Program-made: the position numbers and the translations under genes | The notes under the pieces: generated by a model | Databases searched by the model: none | Seen by the model: only the letters and a program-made list of their open reading frames with translations | Told to the model about the DNA's origin: nothing | In this document: positions 17,859-26,386 of the stretch, in pieces | Layout: each line of letters opens with the position of its first letter | Numbering within the stretch: the first letter of the stretch is position 1 | NCBI RefSeq assembly: GCF_001598815.1 | Contig: NZ_BCZQ01000008.1 | Coordinates: 62,001-126,000, forward strand | Direction of reading: 5' to 3' | DNA: 64,000 bases | From: Sphingopyxis terrae subsp. terrae NBRC 15098 | GTDB taxonomy: Bacteria > Pseudomonadota > Alphaproteobacteria > Sphingomonadales > Sphingomonadaceae

Positions 17859-18266
17859 ATGTGCGGCGCGATGACGGGCAAATCCCTTTCCGAACGCATT
17901 GGCGATCTGGGTCACCGACTCGCCGTCGAGGCGCACGCCGCGTGGCTTGCCGCGCGGGACCCGCGGACGCCGCTGATTGCCAGGCTGCTGGCGGTCGCCG
18001 TCGCCGCCTATGCGCTGTCGCCGATCGATCTGATACCCGATTTCGTCCCTGTACTCGGCTGGCTCGACGATCTGCTGATCGTCCCAGCGGGTCTGTGGCT
18101 GGTCCGACAGATGATCCCCGATCCGCTGTGGAGCGAATTGCATGCAGCGGCGGAGCTTGCGAGCGAGCGCCCTTCGAGCCGCGCGGGCATGGCCTTCATC
18201 CTTCTGTTGTGGGCAGGGCTGCTCTACCTCGTCTATTGGGCGGTTCGGACCTCGCCTTGGCATTGA
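17859..18266 (+). CDS. YkvA/DUF1232 family membrane protein
   Basis: The 135-residue product contains the DUF1232 signature YALSPIDLIPDFVPVLGWLDDLLIVP, followed by a C-terminal hydrophobic helix (FILLLWAGLLYLVYWAV). The function of the family is unknown. ATG 17859 has AGGA six bases upstream; ATG 17871 is an alternative. It is divergent from the epimerase with only 12 bases between the starts, so the two promoters must overlap the opposite genes. Confidence 0.87.
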   Translation: MCGAMTGKSLSERIGDLGHRLAVEAHAAWLAARDPRTPLIARLLAVAVAAYALSPIDLIPDFVPVLGWLDDLLIVPAGLWLVRQMIPDPLWSELHAAAELASERPSSRAGMAFILLLWAGLLYLVYWAVRTSPWH

Positions 18267-18374
18267 CGGGCGGGATTCGAAACGGGGAAGCGGCGGGCTT
18301 GCGCGTCCTCCCCGCCATGCCATGCTTCTGCCGCCCCGTTTCTTCGCCGCCAAAGCTGGAGTAGGCTGGTCGTC

Positions 18375-18938
18375 ATGGATGCCATCATGCTTGCCCTCGT
18401 CGCAGTATTGCTTGCCAATGCCGATGGCCGAACCGGACGTTTGCTGTCGCAGGTGCTGGCGGCGCGCGGGGATCGCCGCGCCGTCGTCGCGATTGCCTTT
18501 GCCGCCTTTGTGGCCAATGCGACCATCGCGGCGGTCGCGGGGACGGCAGCAAACCGGGTGATCGGTCAGGGTATCGTGGCGCTGCTGCTCGCCTTCGCGT
18601 TGCTCGGTGCGGCGGTCGCGCTCGTCTGGCGGGGGCGCCTCGGCCCGGCGGTCCAGAGTCTGGAGGAAGCTCCGTTGCCCTCGCTCGCGGCACGGCTGTT
18701 TCTGGCTCAACTCGGCGACCGCAGCCATTTCCTGATCGGCGCGCTGGCGGCGACGAGTGGCGCCGGGCTGTGGGCGGCCGCGGGGGGGCTGATCGGCTGG
18801 ACGCTTTCGCTGGTCCCGTTCCTCGCCTTCGGCGCCGCGCTCGCCGATCAGGCCGCGGCACGGATCGCCCGGTTGATGAGCGCCGCGATTCTCGCGCTAT
18901 GGGGCCTCAACACCGCGATGCGCGCCTTCGGTCTCTGA
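18375..18938 (+). CDS. Gdt1/TMEM165-like membrane protein with degenerate motifs
   Basis: The 187-residue product has six predicted helices in two halves, as in the UPF0016/Gdt1 cation-exchanger family. The family motif ExGDKT/S appears as NADGRTG in the first half and QLGDRSHF in the second, so the acidic residue thought to carry the cation is lost in both. It may be a non-transporting relative or have other ligands. It lies alone after DUF1232 with a 108-base gap. Confidence 0.7.
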   Translation: MDAIMLALVAVLLANADGRTGRLLSQVLAARGDRRAVVAIAFAAFVANATIAAVAGTAANRVIGQGIVALLLAFALLGAAVALVWRGRLGPAVQSLEEAPLPSLAARLFLAQLGDRSHFLIGALAATSGAGLWAAAGGLIGWTLSLVPFLAFGAALADQAAARIARLMSAAILALWGLNTAMRAFGL

Positions 18939-18965
18939 TAGAAAATCCGATTACGGCGCCCAATA

Positions 18966-19031
18966 ATCGATTTTATCGATCACAGCATCGAACAGGCTTC
19001 ATGGGCAACTTTGCCGCTGCGGCACTATATT
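18966..19031 (+). promoter_or_regulatory. Probable activator-dependent promoter of dps
   Basis: Two ATCGAT copies (18966-18971, 18975-18980) and one ATCGAA (18987-18992) lie just upstream of a poor -35 (GGGCAA, 19003-19008), a 17-base spacer and a good -10 (TATATT, 19026-19031). This layout suits an activator such as OxyR, a usual regulator of dps, but the repeat itself is not proof of OxyR. Confidence 0.45.
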
Positions 19032-19061
19032 GGCCAGGAAGCAGAAAAAGGAGGCTTGCCC

Positions 19062-19514
19062 ATGTCCAACAAGAATCAGCCTGCCGTTGCGGATGCGCTG
19101 AACGCGCTGCTCGCCGACAGTTTCGCGCTCTATCTGAAGACCAAAAATTATCATTGGCACGTCAAGGGGCCCAGTTTTCGCAGCCTGCACCTTCTGTTCG
19201 ACGAGCAGGCGGCCCAGATCCTCGCGACGACCGACCTGATCGCCGAGCGTGTGCGCAAGAATGGCGCGGCGACGCTCCGCTCAATCGGCGACATCAGCCG
19301 TCACCAGTCGATCAAGGACGACGACGCAGCGAGCGTCGATGCCGAAACGATGGTGCGCAACCTTGCCGCCGATAACGAGACACTGCTCGCGCAGCTCAAG
19401 GACGCCAAGACGGCGGCCGAAGCCGATGGCGACATTGCGACGAGCGGCCTGGTCGATGGCTGGGCGGACGAAACGCAGCAGCGTATCTGGTTCCTCAAGT
19501 CCACCCTCGCCTGA
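19062..19514 (+). CDS. dps: Dps-family ferritin-like DNA-protection protein
   Basis: The 150-residue product carries the Dps ferroxidase residues His31, His43, Asp47, Asp58 and Glu62 with the spacing of E. coli Dps (NYHWHVKGPSFRSLHLLFDEQ, then TDLIAERV). It forms a 12-subunit shell that oxidises Fe(II) with peroxide and protects DNA in starvation and oxidative stress. A strong AAGGAGG site fixes the start at 19062. A shared hairpin with the cold-shock gene follows. Confidence 0.95.
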   Translation: MSNKNQPAVADALNALLADSFALYLKTKNYHWHVKGPSFRSLHLLFDEQAAQILATTDLIAERVRKNGAATLRSIGDISRHQSIKDDDAASVDAETMVRNLAADNETLLAQLKDAKTAAEADGDIATSGLVDGWADETQQRIWFLKSTLA

Positions 19515-19539
19515 GGGGCTGCGCAGACCACCGCTAACG

Positions 19540-19570
19540 AAAAAGGGCGGCCCTTTGCGGGGCCGCCCTT
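19540..19570. terminator. Bidirectional terminator between dps and the cold-shock gene
   Basis: A GGGCGGCCC/GGGCCGCCC hairpin with a five-base loop is flanked by AAAAA on the plus-strand left. That makes a strong terminator for the minus-strand cold-shock gene and a weaker one for dps. The GGGCGG stem is of the same type as the hairpins at 409 and 4099. Confidence 0.75.
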
Positions 19571-19592
19571 CGTTCATCCGGTGGACGCCGAA

Positions 19593-20390
19593 TCAGTCCT
19601 GCGTCGGCTGGAGGTTCACCGCGGCGAATTTGCCGCGATCATCGACTTCGATGTCGAAAGCGACGCGGTCGCCTTCTTCGAGGCCCGCCATGCCGGCGCG
19701 CTGCACCGCGCTGATGGGGACGAAGGCATCCGCCTGTCCGTCATCGCGCGCGATGAAGCCGAAACCCTTGGTCGTGTTGAAGAATTTCACCGTGCCCGAC
19801 GTGCGTTCGCCGGTCAGCTGACGCCGGCCGCGCGCACCGCCCGCAGCGGGACGATCCTCGCGCGGACGCGGGGCGAAGTCCTCGACAGGCATCGGTTCGC
19901 CTTCGATCTTGAGATCGATGGCCGACACCTTGCCGTTGCGTTCGACGAGCGTGAAACCGAGCGGCTGGCCCGATGCGAGGCCCTGCAGCCCCGCCTGTTC
20001 GACCGCGCTGATGTGCACGAACACGTCTTCGCCGCCATCGTCGCGCGCGATGAAGCCAAAGCCCTTCGAGGGGTTGAAGAATTTCACCTGGCCCTGGCCT
20101 TCGCCGACGACCTGTGCCGGCATGCCGCCGCGGGCACCGCCGCCGCCACCGCCAAAGCCGCCGCGACCGCCGCCGGCGAAGCCGCCGCGATCGCCACCGC
20201 CGAAACCACCACCACGATCGCCACCGGCACGATCGCCGCCACCGAAGCCGCCGCGATCACCGAAACCACCGCGGTCGCCACCGCCAAAGCCGCCGCCGCC
20301 ATAAGGTGCCGGTTCGAAACTGTCGAAATTGCCGAAGTCGTCGCGCTTGCCGCGTCCGCGATGGCCACGGCGATCCTTGTTGAAACTCAT
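19593..20390 (-). CDS. Glycine-rich protein with two cold-shock domains
   Basis: The 265-residue product has a basic N-terminus, a stretch of about 60 residues made of GG/DRGG repeats (RGG-like), then two cold-shock domains near 98-165 and 197-262. Both have the RNP1 motif KGFGFIARDD. RNP2 is VFVHIS in the first and AFVPIS in the second, so one stacking His is replaced by Pro. Double-CSD proteins are usual in alphaproteobacteria; the RGG-like leader should add RNA or condensate binding. There is no clear Shine-Dalgarno site, and an untranslated leader of about 110 bases is inferred. Confidence 0.9.
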   Translation of the reverse strand: MSFNKDRRGHRGRGKRDDFGNFDSFEPAPYGGGGFGGGDRGGFGDRGGFGGGDRAGGDRGGGFGGGDRGGFAGGGRGGFGGGGGGARGGMPAQVVGEGQGQVKFFNPSKGFGFIARDDGGEDVFVHISAVEQAGLQGLASGQPLGFTLVERNGKVSAIDLKIEGEPMPVEDFAPRPREDRPAAGGARGRRQLTGERTSGTVKFFNTTKGFGFIARDDGQADAFVPISAVQRAGMAGLEEGDRVAFDIEVDDRGKFAAVNLQPTQD

Positions 20391-20531
20391 TGCTTAGTAG
20401 TCGCTTTCGGTCGTCCACACCCGATTGAACCGGCTCCTTGCGCCGGACGGGGACGCAGTTCACCATGGGCACAGACTCGCCCCGTGCCGCTAACGGCGCA
20501 ATATATAACCTATATGAACGGCATCTGCGAA
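20391..20531 (-). promoter_or_regulatory. Probable promoter and leader of the cold-shock gene
   Basis: An AT-rich island at 20501-20515 (TATATATTG on the minus strand) with a weak TTCGCA box at 20531-20526 is the only promoter-like site. It implies a leader of roughly 110 bases before ATG 20390, in keeping with the long regulatory leaders of csp genes. Spacing and match are imperfect. Confidence 0.35.
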
Positions 20532-20650
20532 CAGAAAATTCAAAGCCGCGATCGGCGGATTTCCAAGCTTTGCCGTAGCGCTGGCGCCGAGGGGCGGCGC
20601 CGCGAAAACCAGTCATTGAGCGGCGCCGCCGCTTCGCCTAAGGCAAGTCG

Positions 20651-21268
20651 ATGACCGTATATTTCCACGAAGAAGATCTGCCGGAAGGCGCGATCGGCCC
20701 CGGCCCCGTCGCGATCGACACCGAAACCATGGGCCTCAACCCGCTGCGCGACCGGCTGTGCCTTGTCCAGATCAGCGACGGCAAGGGCGACGAGCATCTG
20801 GTGCGATTCGGCCCGGGCAGCCGCTACGACGCGCCGGTTCTCAAGGCGATCCTCACTGATCCTGACCGGCTGAAACTGTTCCATTTCGCCCGTTTCGATA
20901 TTGCCGCGATGCAGCAGGCGCTCGGCGTCGTCACCGCCCCCGTCTATTGCACCAAGATCGCGTCGAAGCTGGTGCGCACCTACACCGACCGTCATGGCCT
21001 CAAGGAACTGGTCCGCGAACTGCTGGGACAGGATGTGTCGAAGCAGCAGCAGTCGAGCGACTGGGGTGCCGCCGAACTGAGCGAGGCGCAGCGCGACTAT
21101 GCCGCGAGCGATGTCCGCTTTCTGCACGCAATGAAGGAGGTGCTCGACGCCCGCCTCGCGCGCGAGGGGCGCACCGAACTCGCACAATCCTGCTTCGATT
21201 TCCTCCCGACGCGCGCCGCGCTCGACCTCGCCGGATGGCCCGAGGTCGACATCTTCGCGCATAGCTGA
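20651..21268 (+). CDS. Short ribonuclease D (3'-5' exonuclease domain only)
   Basis: The 205-residue product is a DEDDy exonuclease: Asp23/Glu25 in AIDTETMG, the second Asp in FHFARFDIAAM, and YAASDVRFL with Tyr and Asp at the end. E. coli RNase D also has two HRDC domains of about 160 residues, which are absent; the short form is typical for alphaproteobacteria. It likely trims tRNA or structured RNA 3' ends. lptC follows 16 bases downstream, so they are probably cotranscribed. Confidence 0.92.
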   Translation: MTVYFHEEDLPEGAIGPGPVAIDTETMGLNPLRDRLCLVQISDGKGDEHLVRFGPGSRYDAPVLKAILTDPDRLKLFHFARFDIAAMQQALGVVTAPVYCTKIASKLVRTYTDRHGLKELVRELLGQDVSKQQQSSDWGAAELSEAQRDYAASDVRFLHAMKEVLDARLAREGRTELAQSCFDFLPTRAALDLAGWPEVDIFAHS

Positions 21269-21284
21269 CGGGGAGCCGCCGCGG

Positions 21285-21923
21285 GTGTCCGAACGCGCCG
21301 AAATCGACCGTACGATGCGCCGCCTGTGGGCGGCCAGCGGGTCGCGCCACGACCGCGTGGTGCGCATTTTGCGCTACGGCCTGCCGCTGGTTATTGGCGT
21401 TGTTGCGGCAGTGCTCGTCTTTTCGCCATTCACCCAGCGCAGCGAGGTCAGCTTCCTGCTCGCCAAGGACAAGGTCGAAGTGGCGAAGGAGCGGATGAAG
21501 GTCGTACGCGCCGAATATCGCGGCCAGGATACCAAAGGCCAGCCCTTTGCGCTCATCGCGGATAGCGCGGTGCAGAAAAGCTCGGCCGAACCGATCGTGC
21601 GGATGAACGGACTGTCCGGGGCAATCAAACTGGCCGACGGCCCGGCGACGATCGCCGCCGCGAACGGACAATATGACATGGACAGCGAAAAGGTGACCGT
21701 GCCGGGACTGGTCCAGGTCAAGGGCGCCGACGGCTATCGCATCGATGCGAACAATGTCGCCATCGACCTCAAGAATCGCAGCCTTGTCGGTACCGGCGGC
21801 GTTAATGGCGCGTTGAACATCGGCAATTTTTCCGCCAACGAACTGACCGCCGACCTCGACCAGCGGATCGTCCGCCTGTCGGGGAACGCCCATCTTCGGA
21901 TCAACCAGGGAGCGCTCAAATGA
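21285..21923 (+). CDS. lptC: LPS export periplasmic protein LptC
   Basis: The 212-residue product has one N-terminal membrane helix (about 28-47) followed by a beta-jellyroll periplasmic domain (YRGQDTKGQPFALIADSAVQ). It links the LptBFG transporter with LptA. GTG 21285 starts it, with GGGGAG upstream. It overlaps lptA by ATGA. It is about 20 residues longer than E. coli LptC, as in other sphingomonads. Confidence 0.93.
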   Translation: MSERAEIDRTMRRLWAASGSRHDRVVRILRYGLPLVIGVVAAVLVFSPFTQRSEVSFLLAKDKVEVAKERMKVVRAEYRGQDTKGQPFALIADSAVQKSSAEPIVRMNGLSGAIKLADGPATIAAANGQYDMDSEKVTVPGLVQVKGADGYRIDANNVAIDLKNRSLVGTGGVNGALNIGNFSANELTADLDQRIVRLSGNAHLRINQGALK

Positions 21924-22498
21924 AGGGGCTTTGGACCGTGAAGAGCCTGACGCTGGCCGGCGCCAGCTTCGTGCTGACCAGCCTGGCGATTCTGGCGGGC
22001 GGACATGGCGGCGGCGCGGCCTATGCGCAGGCGCTGGCAAATCACAACAGCAACGCCCCCGTCGATTTCGACGCGGGCAGCATCGAGGTGCAGGATCGCG
22101 CCGACCGCGTCGTACTGGCGGGCGGCGTGCGCGTAACGCAGGCGGGGCTGACCGTGGTCGCACCGCGCATGACCGTTGCCTATACCCGCGCCGGCAACAC
22201 CGACGTCAACCGGCTCGACGCGACGGGCGGCGTCGCCGTCACCAAGGGCAATGAAACGGCGAAGGGCAATGTCGCGATCTACGATCTCGACCGGCGGCTG
22301 ATCACGATGGTCGGCAATGTCCAGTTGACGCAGGGCGCGAACCGCCTGTCGGGCGGGCGGCTTGTGATCGACCTCAACAGTGGCCGCGCGACGGTCGACG
22401 GTCGCGGCGCTGCCCGCGGCCCCGACGGCAATCCGGTCACCGACGGTTCGGGCGGCCGCGTCAAAGGCACCTTCAGCGTACCACAAAGAAACCAGTAA
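21920..22498 (+). CDS. lptA: LPS transport periplasmic protein LptA
   Basis: The 192-residue product has a signal peptide ending near AYAQ and an OstA-like beta-jellyroll (VDFDAGSIEVQDRADRVVLAGGVRVTQ, GGRLVIDLNSGRATVDG). It forms the periplasmic bridge that carries lipopolysaccharide to LptD. It is coupled to lptC. The ATPase gene lptB, which follows lptA in many genomes, is not here. Confidence 0.94.
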   Translation: MKGLWTVKSLTLAGASFVLTSLAILAGGHGGGAAYAQALANHNSNAPVDFDAGSIEVQDRADRVVLAGGVRVTQAGLTVVAPRMTVAYTRAGNTDVNRLDATGGVAVTKGNETAKGNVAIYDLDRRLITMVGNVQLTQGANRLSGGRLVIDLNSGRATVDGRGAARGPDGNPVTDGSGGRVKGTFSVPQRNQ

Positions 22499-22601
22499 CG
22501 CTGTCCGTTAAGCGTCGCGCAAGCCGCGCACGCAAGGATGGTTTCGGGGACCAGACCCATTGCGGTGCCGGGGGGCGGCCGCGCGATCAAGGCGTGTTCC
22601 G

Positions 22602-22751
22602 ATGCGTTATGCCCCCCTGCTCCCCGTCCGCCGCCCGATGTTCGGACGGCGCCACGCGACGCCCGAAACCGAGCCGGTCCGTCCGACCCGCGAGGAGCGA
22701 AAACTCGCGGAAGCGGTGATGCATCATGTCGGACCGACGCGACCCCGATAA
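22602..22751 (+). CDS. Possible 49-residue basic protein (doubtful)
   Basis: The interval 22499-22799 holds no clear gene. The best candidate is this ORF (MRYAPLLPVRRPMFGRRHATP...TREERKLAEAV...), with AAGG about 8 bases before the ATG. Its amphipathic middle and natural start support it weakly; it could equally be noise in GC-rich DNA. I see no terminator for lptA in the stretch. Confidence 0.3.
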   Translation: MRYAPLLPVRRPMFGRRHATPETEPVRPTREERKLAEAVMHHVGPTRPR

Positions 22752-22799
22752 ACGGCCAGTTGCCATTTCAGCCCCGGCCGTTGCGACCGCGAGCCCCGA

Positions 22800-24125
22800 T
22801 CAATCGCCCTCGGCTTCGACCTTGGGCTTGCGCACTTCGCTGACCAGCAGCTTGTCGATCTTGCGGCCATCCATATCGACGATCTCGAACCTCCAGCCGC
22901 GGTCGGTGAACGCCTCCCCTTCCTCGGGCAGATGCTTGAGGATAGCAAGCGCGTGGCCCGCGGCGGTCGCATAGTCGCGGTCGTCGTCGAGTTCGATCCC
23001 AAGCCGCTCGGCCATCTGGTCGGCGGGCATCGACCCGGCGATCAGCAGGCTGCCATCCTCGCGCTCGACGACGAAGGGTTCGCTGCCGATATCCTGATCG
23101 GACGCGAACTCACCCGCGATCGCGGACATCAGGTCGGCGGGCGTCACCAGTCCATCGAAATGGCCATATTCGTCGTGAACGAGCAGCATCGGCACTTCGG
23201 CAAGGCGCAACGCCGCAAGCGCGTCCATCGCATCGATCTGGTCGTGGATGACCGCGGCGCGGCGCATCAGCCGCTCAAGATCCATCGGATCGCCGCGGAA
23301 CAGCGCCGCCGCGATATCGCGCGCCTGGACCACGCCGACGATATCGTCGACCGACCCGCGCGCGACCGGCAGACGGCTGTGCGGCGTTTCGAGCAGCTTG
23401 TCGCGCACGCCCTTCGCGTCGAGCGTGATGTCGATCCAGTCGACATCCTTGCGCGGCGTCATCACCTCGCGCACCGGCCGGTCGGCAAGCCGCACGACGC
23501 CCGAGATGATCGCGCGTTCGCTTTCCTCGATCACGCCCGATTTCGACGCCTCGGCGACGATCAGATGCAGTTCCTCGGCGGTCACCTGATCGTCCGATTC
23601 GCGCTTGAGACCGAGCAGCCGGAACACCAGACCCGAACTGTTGTTGAGCAACCAGACCAGCGGAGCCGCAATGCGCGCAAGCCAGAACATCATTGGCGCG
23701 ACGAAGATCGCAATCCGTTCGGGTGCGCGCAGCGCAAATTGTTTGGGGACAAGCTCGCCCGCGATCAGCGAGGCATAAGTCGTAAGCGCGATGACGAGGG
23801 CGAACGCCACCGTGCGTGCGGTGTCGGCATCAAGGCCGGTCCATGCCTGCAACCGTTCGGCGACGGGCTGGCCCAGGCTGGCCCCCGAATAGGCGCCCGT
23901 CAGCACGCCGATCAGCGTGATACCGACCTGCACCGTCGACAGAAAGCGGCCGGGGTCGGAGGCAAGCTGACGCGCAATCCTTGCCCCACTGCTGCCGCGC
24001 TTCTCGGCGGCCTGCAACCGCGGGTCGCGCGCCGAAACGATCGCGAGTTCGGACATGGCGAAAACGCCGTTGAGCAGGATAAGGATCAGGATGATCGCCA
24101 CATCCGACCAGGGAAAAGGGGTCAT
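22800..24125 (-). CDS. CNNM/CorC-type membrane protein with CBS pair (HlyC/CorC family)
   Basis: The 441-residue product has a four-helix DUF21/CNNM membrane domain (about 1-190), a CBS pair (about 205-330, with VMTPRKDVDWID) and a C-terminal CorC_HlyC domain (about 345-430). Bacterial members export Mg2+ or Co2+ with ATP bound to the CBS pair. The annotation hemolysin often used for them is historical. Length and order are normal. It is convergent with the lptA region and alone on its strand. Confidence 0.92.
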   Translation of the reverse strand: MTPFPWSDVAIILILILLNGVFAMSELAIVSARDPRLQAAEKRGSSGARIARQLASDPGRFLSTVQVGITLIGVLTGAYSGASLGQPVAERLQAWTGLDADTARTVAFALVIALTTYASLIAGELVPKQFALRAPERIAIFVAPMMFWLARIAAPLVWLLNNSSGLVFRLLGLKRESDDQVTAEELHLIVAEASKSGVIEESERAIISGVVRLADRPVREVMTPRKDVDWIDITLDAKGVRDKLLETPHSRLPVARGSVDDIVGVVQARDIAAALFRGDPMDLERLMRRAAVIHDQIDAMDALAALRLAEVPMLLVHDEYGHFDGLVTPADLMSAIAGEFASDQDIGSEPFVVEREDGSLLIAGSMPADQMAERLGIELDDDRDYATAAGHALAILKHLPEEGEAFTDRGWRFEIVDMDGRKIDKLLVSEVRKPKVEAEGD

Positions 24126-24337
24126 TGGGCGGTCGTACGGCGCTGGCGCGCCCGGCCCCTGTCAGCTTCGGTCATGCCGGTCCTATAGGCCAAAGCCGCG
24201 GTGCTGCACAATGGTGACGACATCGGCACGCTCAGCCAGCGTTCAGCATGAATGACGGAACGGAAAGCGCGATCATATGTTATCCTTGTGGTCGTGGCAT
24301 CGCATGGACCGGCGATGCCCAAAAAAGGGAGCCAGAA

Positions 24338-25027
24338 ATGAACAAGAGGACGATCAAGCTCGCGGCCGTCGCCAGCCTTGGCGCGCTCACGCTGACCGGT
24401 TGCGTCACCGACCCCGAAACGGGCAAGCAGCGCATCTCCAAGGCCGCGATCGGCGGCATCGGCGGCGCGCTCGGCGGCTATCTGCTCGGCGATCTCGTCG
24501 GCGGACGCAACGACCGGACCGAAAAGATCCTCGGCGCGGGCATCGGCGCCGTCGCCGGCGCGGGCGTCGGCTATTATATGGATCAGCAGGAAAAGAAACT
24601 GCGCGAACGCACCGCAGGCACCGGCATCGATGTCGAACGCCAGGGCGACCAGCTCGTGCTCAACATGCCCGGCGATGTGACATTCGACCTCAACAGCGCG
24701 GTCGTGAAGTCGCAGTTCCGTGGCGCGCTCGACAGCGTCGCCTCGACCCTGTCGGAATATCCGAGCACCTATATCGACGTTTACGGCCACACCGATTCGC
24801 AGGGCAGCGAAACCTATAATCAGGGGCTGTCCGAACGGCGCGCGGCGTCGGTCGCAGACTATCTGGTGGGCCGCGGCGTAAACCGCGCGCGCATGGCGAC
24901 AATGGGCTATGGCGAAACGCAGCTCAAATGCGCGCCCGAACGCACGCAGGCCGACTATCAGTGCAACCGCCGCGTCGAAATCCGCATCGCGCCGGTGACG
25001 CAGGCGGACGTGGCCGCCGCACAATAA
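24338..25027 (+). CDS. OmpA-family lipoprotein with glycine-zipper domain
   Basis: The 229-residue product has a lipobox (LTGC), a glycine-zipper membrane-like segment (AAIGGIGGALGGYLLGDLVGG and GAGIGAVAGAGVGYY), then an OmpA peptidoglycan-binding domain (DVYGHTDSQGSETYN, NRRVEIRI). This matches the YiaD type found in the outer membrane. ATG 24338 follows AAAGGGA. It probably ties the outer membrane to the cell wall. A strong hairpin follows the stop. Confidence 0.93.
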   Translation: MNKRTIKLAAVASLGALTLTGCVTDPETGKQRISKAAIGGIGGALGGYLLGDLVGGRNDRTEKILGAGIGAVAGAGVGYYMDQQEKKLRERTAGTGIDVERQGDQLVLNMPGDVTFDLNSAVVKSQFRGALDSVASTLSEYPSTYIDVYGHTDSQGSETYNQGLSERRAASVADYLVGRGVNRARMATMGYGETQLKCAPERTQADYQCNRRVEIRIAPVTQADVAAAQ

Positions 25028-25049
25028 AGTCCATTCCCGTGGACAATGG

Positions 25050-25082
25050 AAAGGGCGTCGCCGGCAGGTGGCGCCCTTTTCC
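25050..25082. terminator. Terminator between convergent OmpA lipoprotein and marC genes
   Basis: AAAGGGCG/CGCCCTTT forms an eight-base stem with a partly pairing loop, followed by TTTTCC on the plus strand and CTTTCC on the minus strand, so it can serve both genes. Confidence 0.75.
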
Positions 25083-25085
25083 TTG

Positions 25086-25715
25086 TCAGGCGAGGCTCGA
25101 GAAGCTCGCTTTCAGCCCGTCGATGACGAACTGCGCCGCGAGCGCCGCGAGCAGCACGCCGAGCAGGCGGGTGATGACGGCCTCGCCCTTGTTGCCGATC
25201 AAGCGCATGAACGGCCCGGCGAGCAGCAGCGCCGCGAGCGTCAGCAGCAGCACAAGCAGCAGCGCGCCGAAAATCACCAGCGCGCGGTCAAGCCCGCTGT
25301 TCTGCGACACCAGCAGCATCACCGACGCGATCGATCCCGGCCCCGCGAGCATCGGCATCGCCATCGGAAACACCGACACATCTTCGACCTCGGGCGTCGC
25401 CATCAGCTTTTCGGCGCGCTGTTCGCGGCGCTCGGTGCGCTTTTCGAACACCATATCGATCGCGATGATGAACAGCATGACCCCGCCCGCGATACGGAAA
25501 CTGTCGAGATCGATGTGCAGGAAGCTGAGCAGCGCCTCGCCGAACATCGCGAAGAAGATCAGGATGAAACCGGCAATCAACGTCGCGCGGATCGCCATCG
25601 ACCGCCGCTGCACCGCGCTCGCCCCCGTCGTCAGGCTGGCGTAGATCGGCGCGCAGCCGGGCGGATCAATGACGACAAAAAGCGTCACGAAGGCCGAGAT
25701 GAAAAGGTCGATCAT
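25086..25715 (-). CDS. MarC-family integral membrane protein
   Basis: The 209-residue product has six helices, beginning FISAFVTLFVVIDPPGCAPIY, the conserved MarC start, and PMAMPMLAGPGSIASVM in the middle. Its function is unsettled; early links to multiple antibiotic resistance were not upheld. It is the last gene of the queuosine transporter-argB-yggT-folD operon, its ATG overlapping the previous stop. Confidence 0.93.
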   Translation of the reverse strand: MIDLFISAFVTLFVVIDPPGCAPIYASLTTGASAVQRRSMAIRATLIAGFILIFFAMFGEALLSFLHIDLDSFRIAGGVMLFIIAIDMVFEKRTERREQRAEKLMATPEVEDVSVFPMAMPMLAGPGSIASVMLLVSQNSGLDRALVIFGALLLVLLLTLAALLLAGPFMRLIGNKGEAVITRLLGVLLAALAAQFVIDGLKASFSSLA

Positions 25716-26386
25716 GGCTGTTTCGGCGCCGCGATGCGATCATCGATAACGGTCGTCATTTCATGCCCGTCCCACAGCCGCACGGTGATGCTGCGCGATC
25801 CGTCGGGGCGCACGACCGAAGTCCAGTTCAACGTCTGGTCGCGCGACATGCCGACCATCATATCGTCGCCCTCCGCAGCGGCGGTTACCGTGGCGCCCGG
25901 CTTGCCGGTGCAGGTCGCCTGCTTCGATTCGATGAAGTCGGGCGCTGCGCGCGGGGTCGCAAGCGCATCGCCCGAATCGAGCAGCCAGCGCATGTCGCCC
26001 TTCATCGGATCGCGCGACCACACGGTGGTGAAGAATCCCTGCGCCGGACCCTTCTGCCATGCGCCCGTCGTCACGCCGTTGTTGCCGTCACAGCTTACGA
26101 ACACCTTGTGCGGTTGCCAGCGCACCGCCTCGGCCGGATCCTTCTGCGCCTTCAGCCAGTCGCGGGCGTTGACCCGCTGCGGCACGAACATCACCGCGTC
26201 GGGCGCCGCGGTTTCGCGAAAGGCCGTCCATTGCCCCTTTTCCTGCGCCAGCCGCGCGAAGGCGATTTCCGCCGCGATAAAGCCGCTCGGATTCGCCGAA
26301 AGCGGGCGCTTGCGTGCCTCGGGCCCCTGCGGCGCGCAACCGGCGAGCGTCGTCAGCACAAGCCCGGCAAGGAGCAGTCGGCGCAT
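25712..26386 (-). CDS. Lipoprotein of unknown function
   Basis: The 224-residue product has lipobox TLAGC. The mature part starts with a helix FIAAEIAFARLAQEKGQWTAFRE and DAVMFVP, reminiscent of NTF2/SnoaL-like folds, and has two Cys (VSCDG and ATCTG) that may form a disulfide. No catalytic motif is visible. Both ends overlap neighbours (TGATG with folD, ATGA with marC), so it is an integral part of the operon. Confidence 0.82.
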   Translation of the reverse strand: MRRLLLAGLVLTTLAGCAPQGPEARKRPLSANPSGFIAAEIAFARLAQEKGQWTAFRETAAPDAVMFVPQRVNARDWLKAQKDPAEAVRWQPHKVFVSCDGNNGVTTGAWQKGPAQGFFTTVWSRDPMKGDMRWLLDSGDALATPRAAPDFIESKQATCTGKPGATVTAAAEGDDMMVGMSRDQTLNWTSVVRPDGSRSITVRLWDGHEMTTVIDDRIAAPKQP

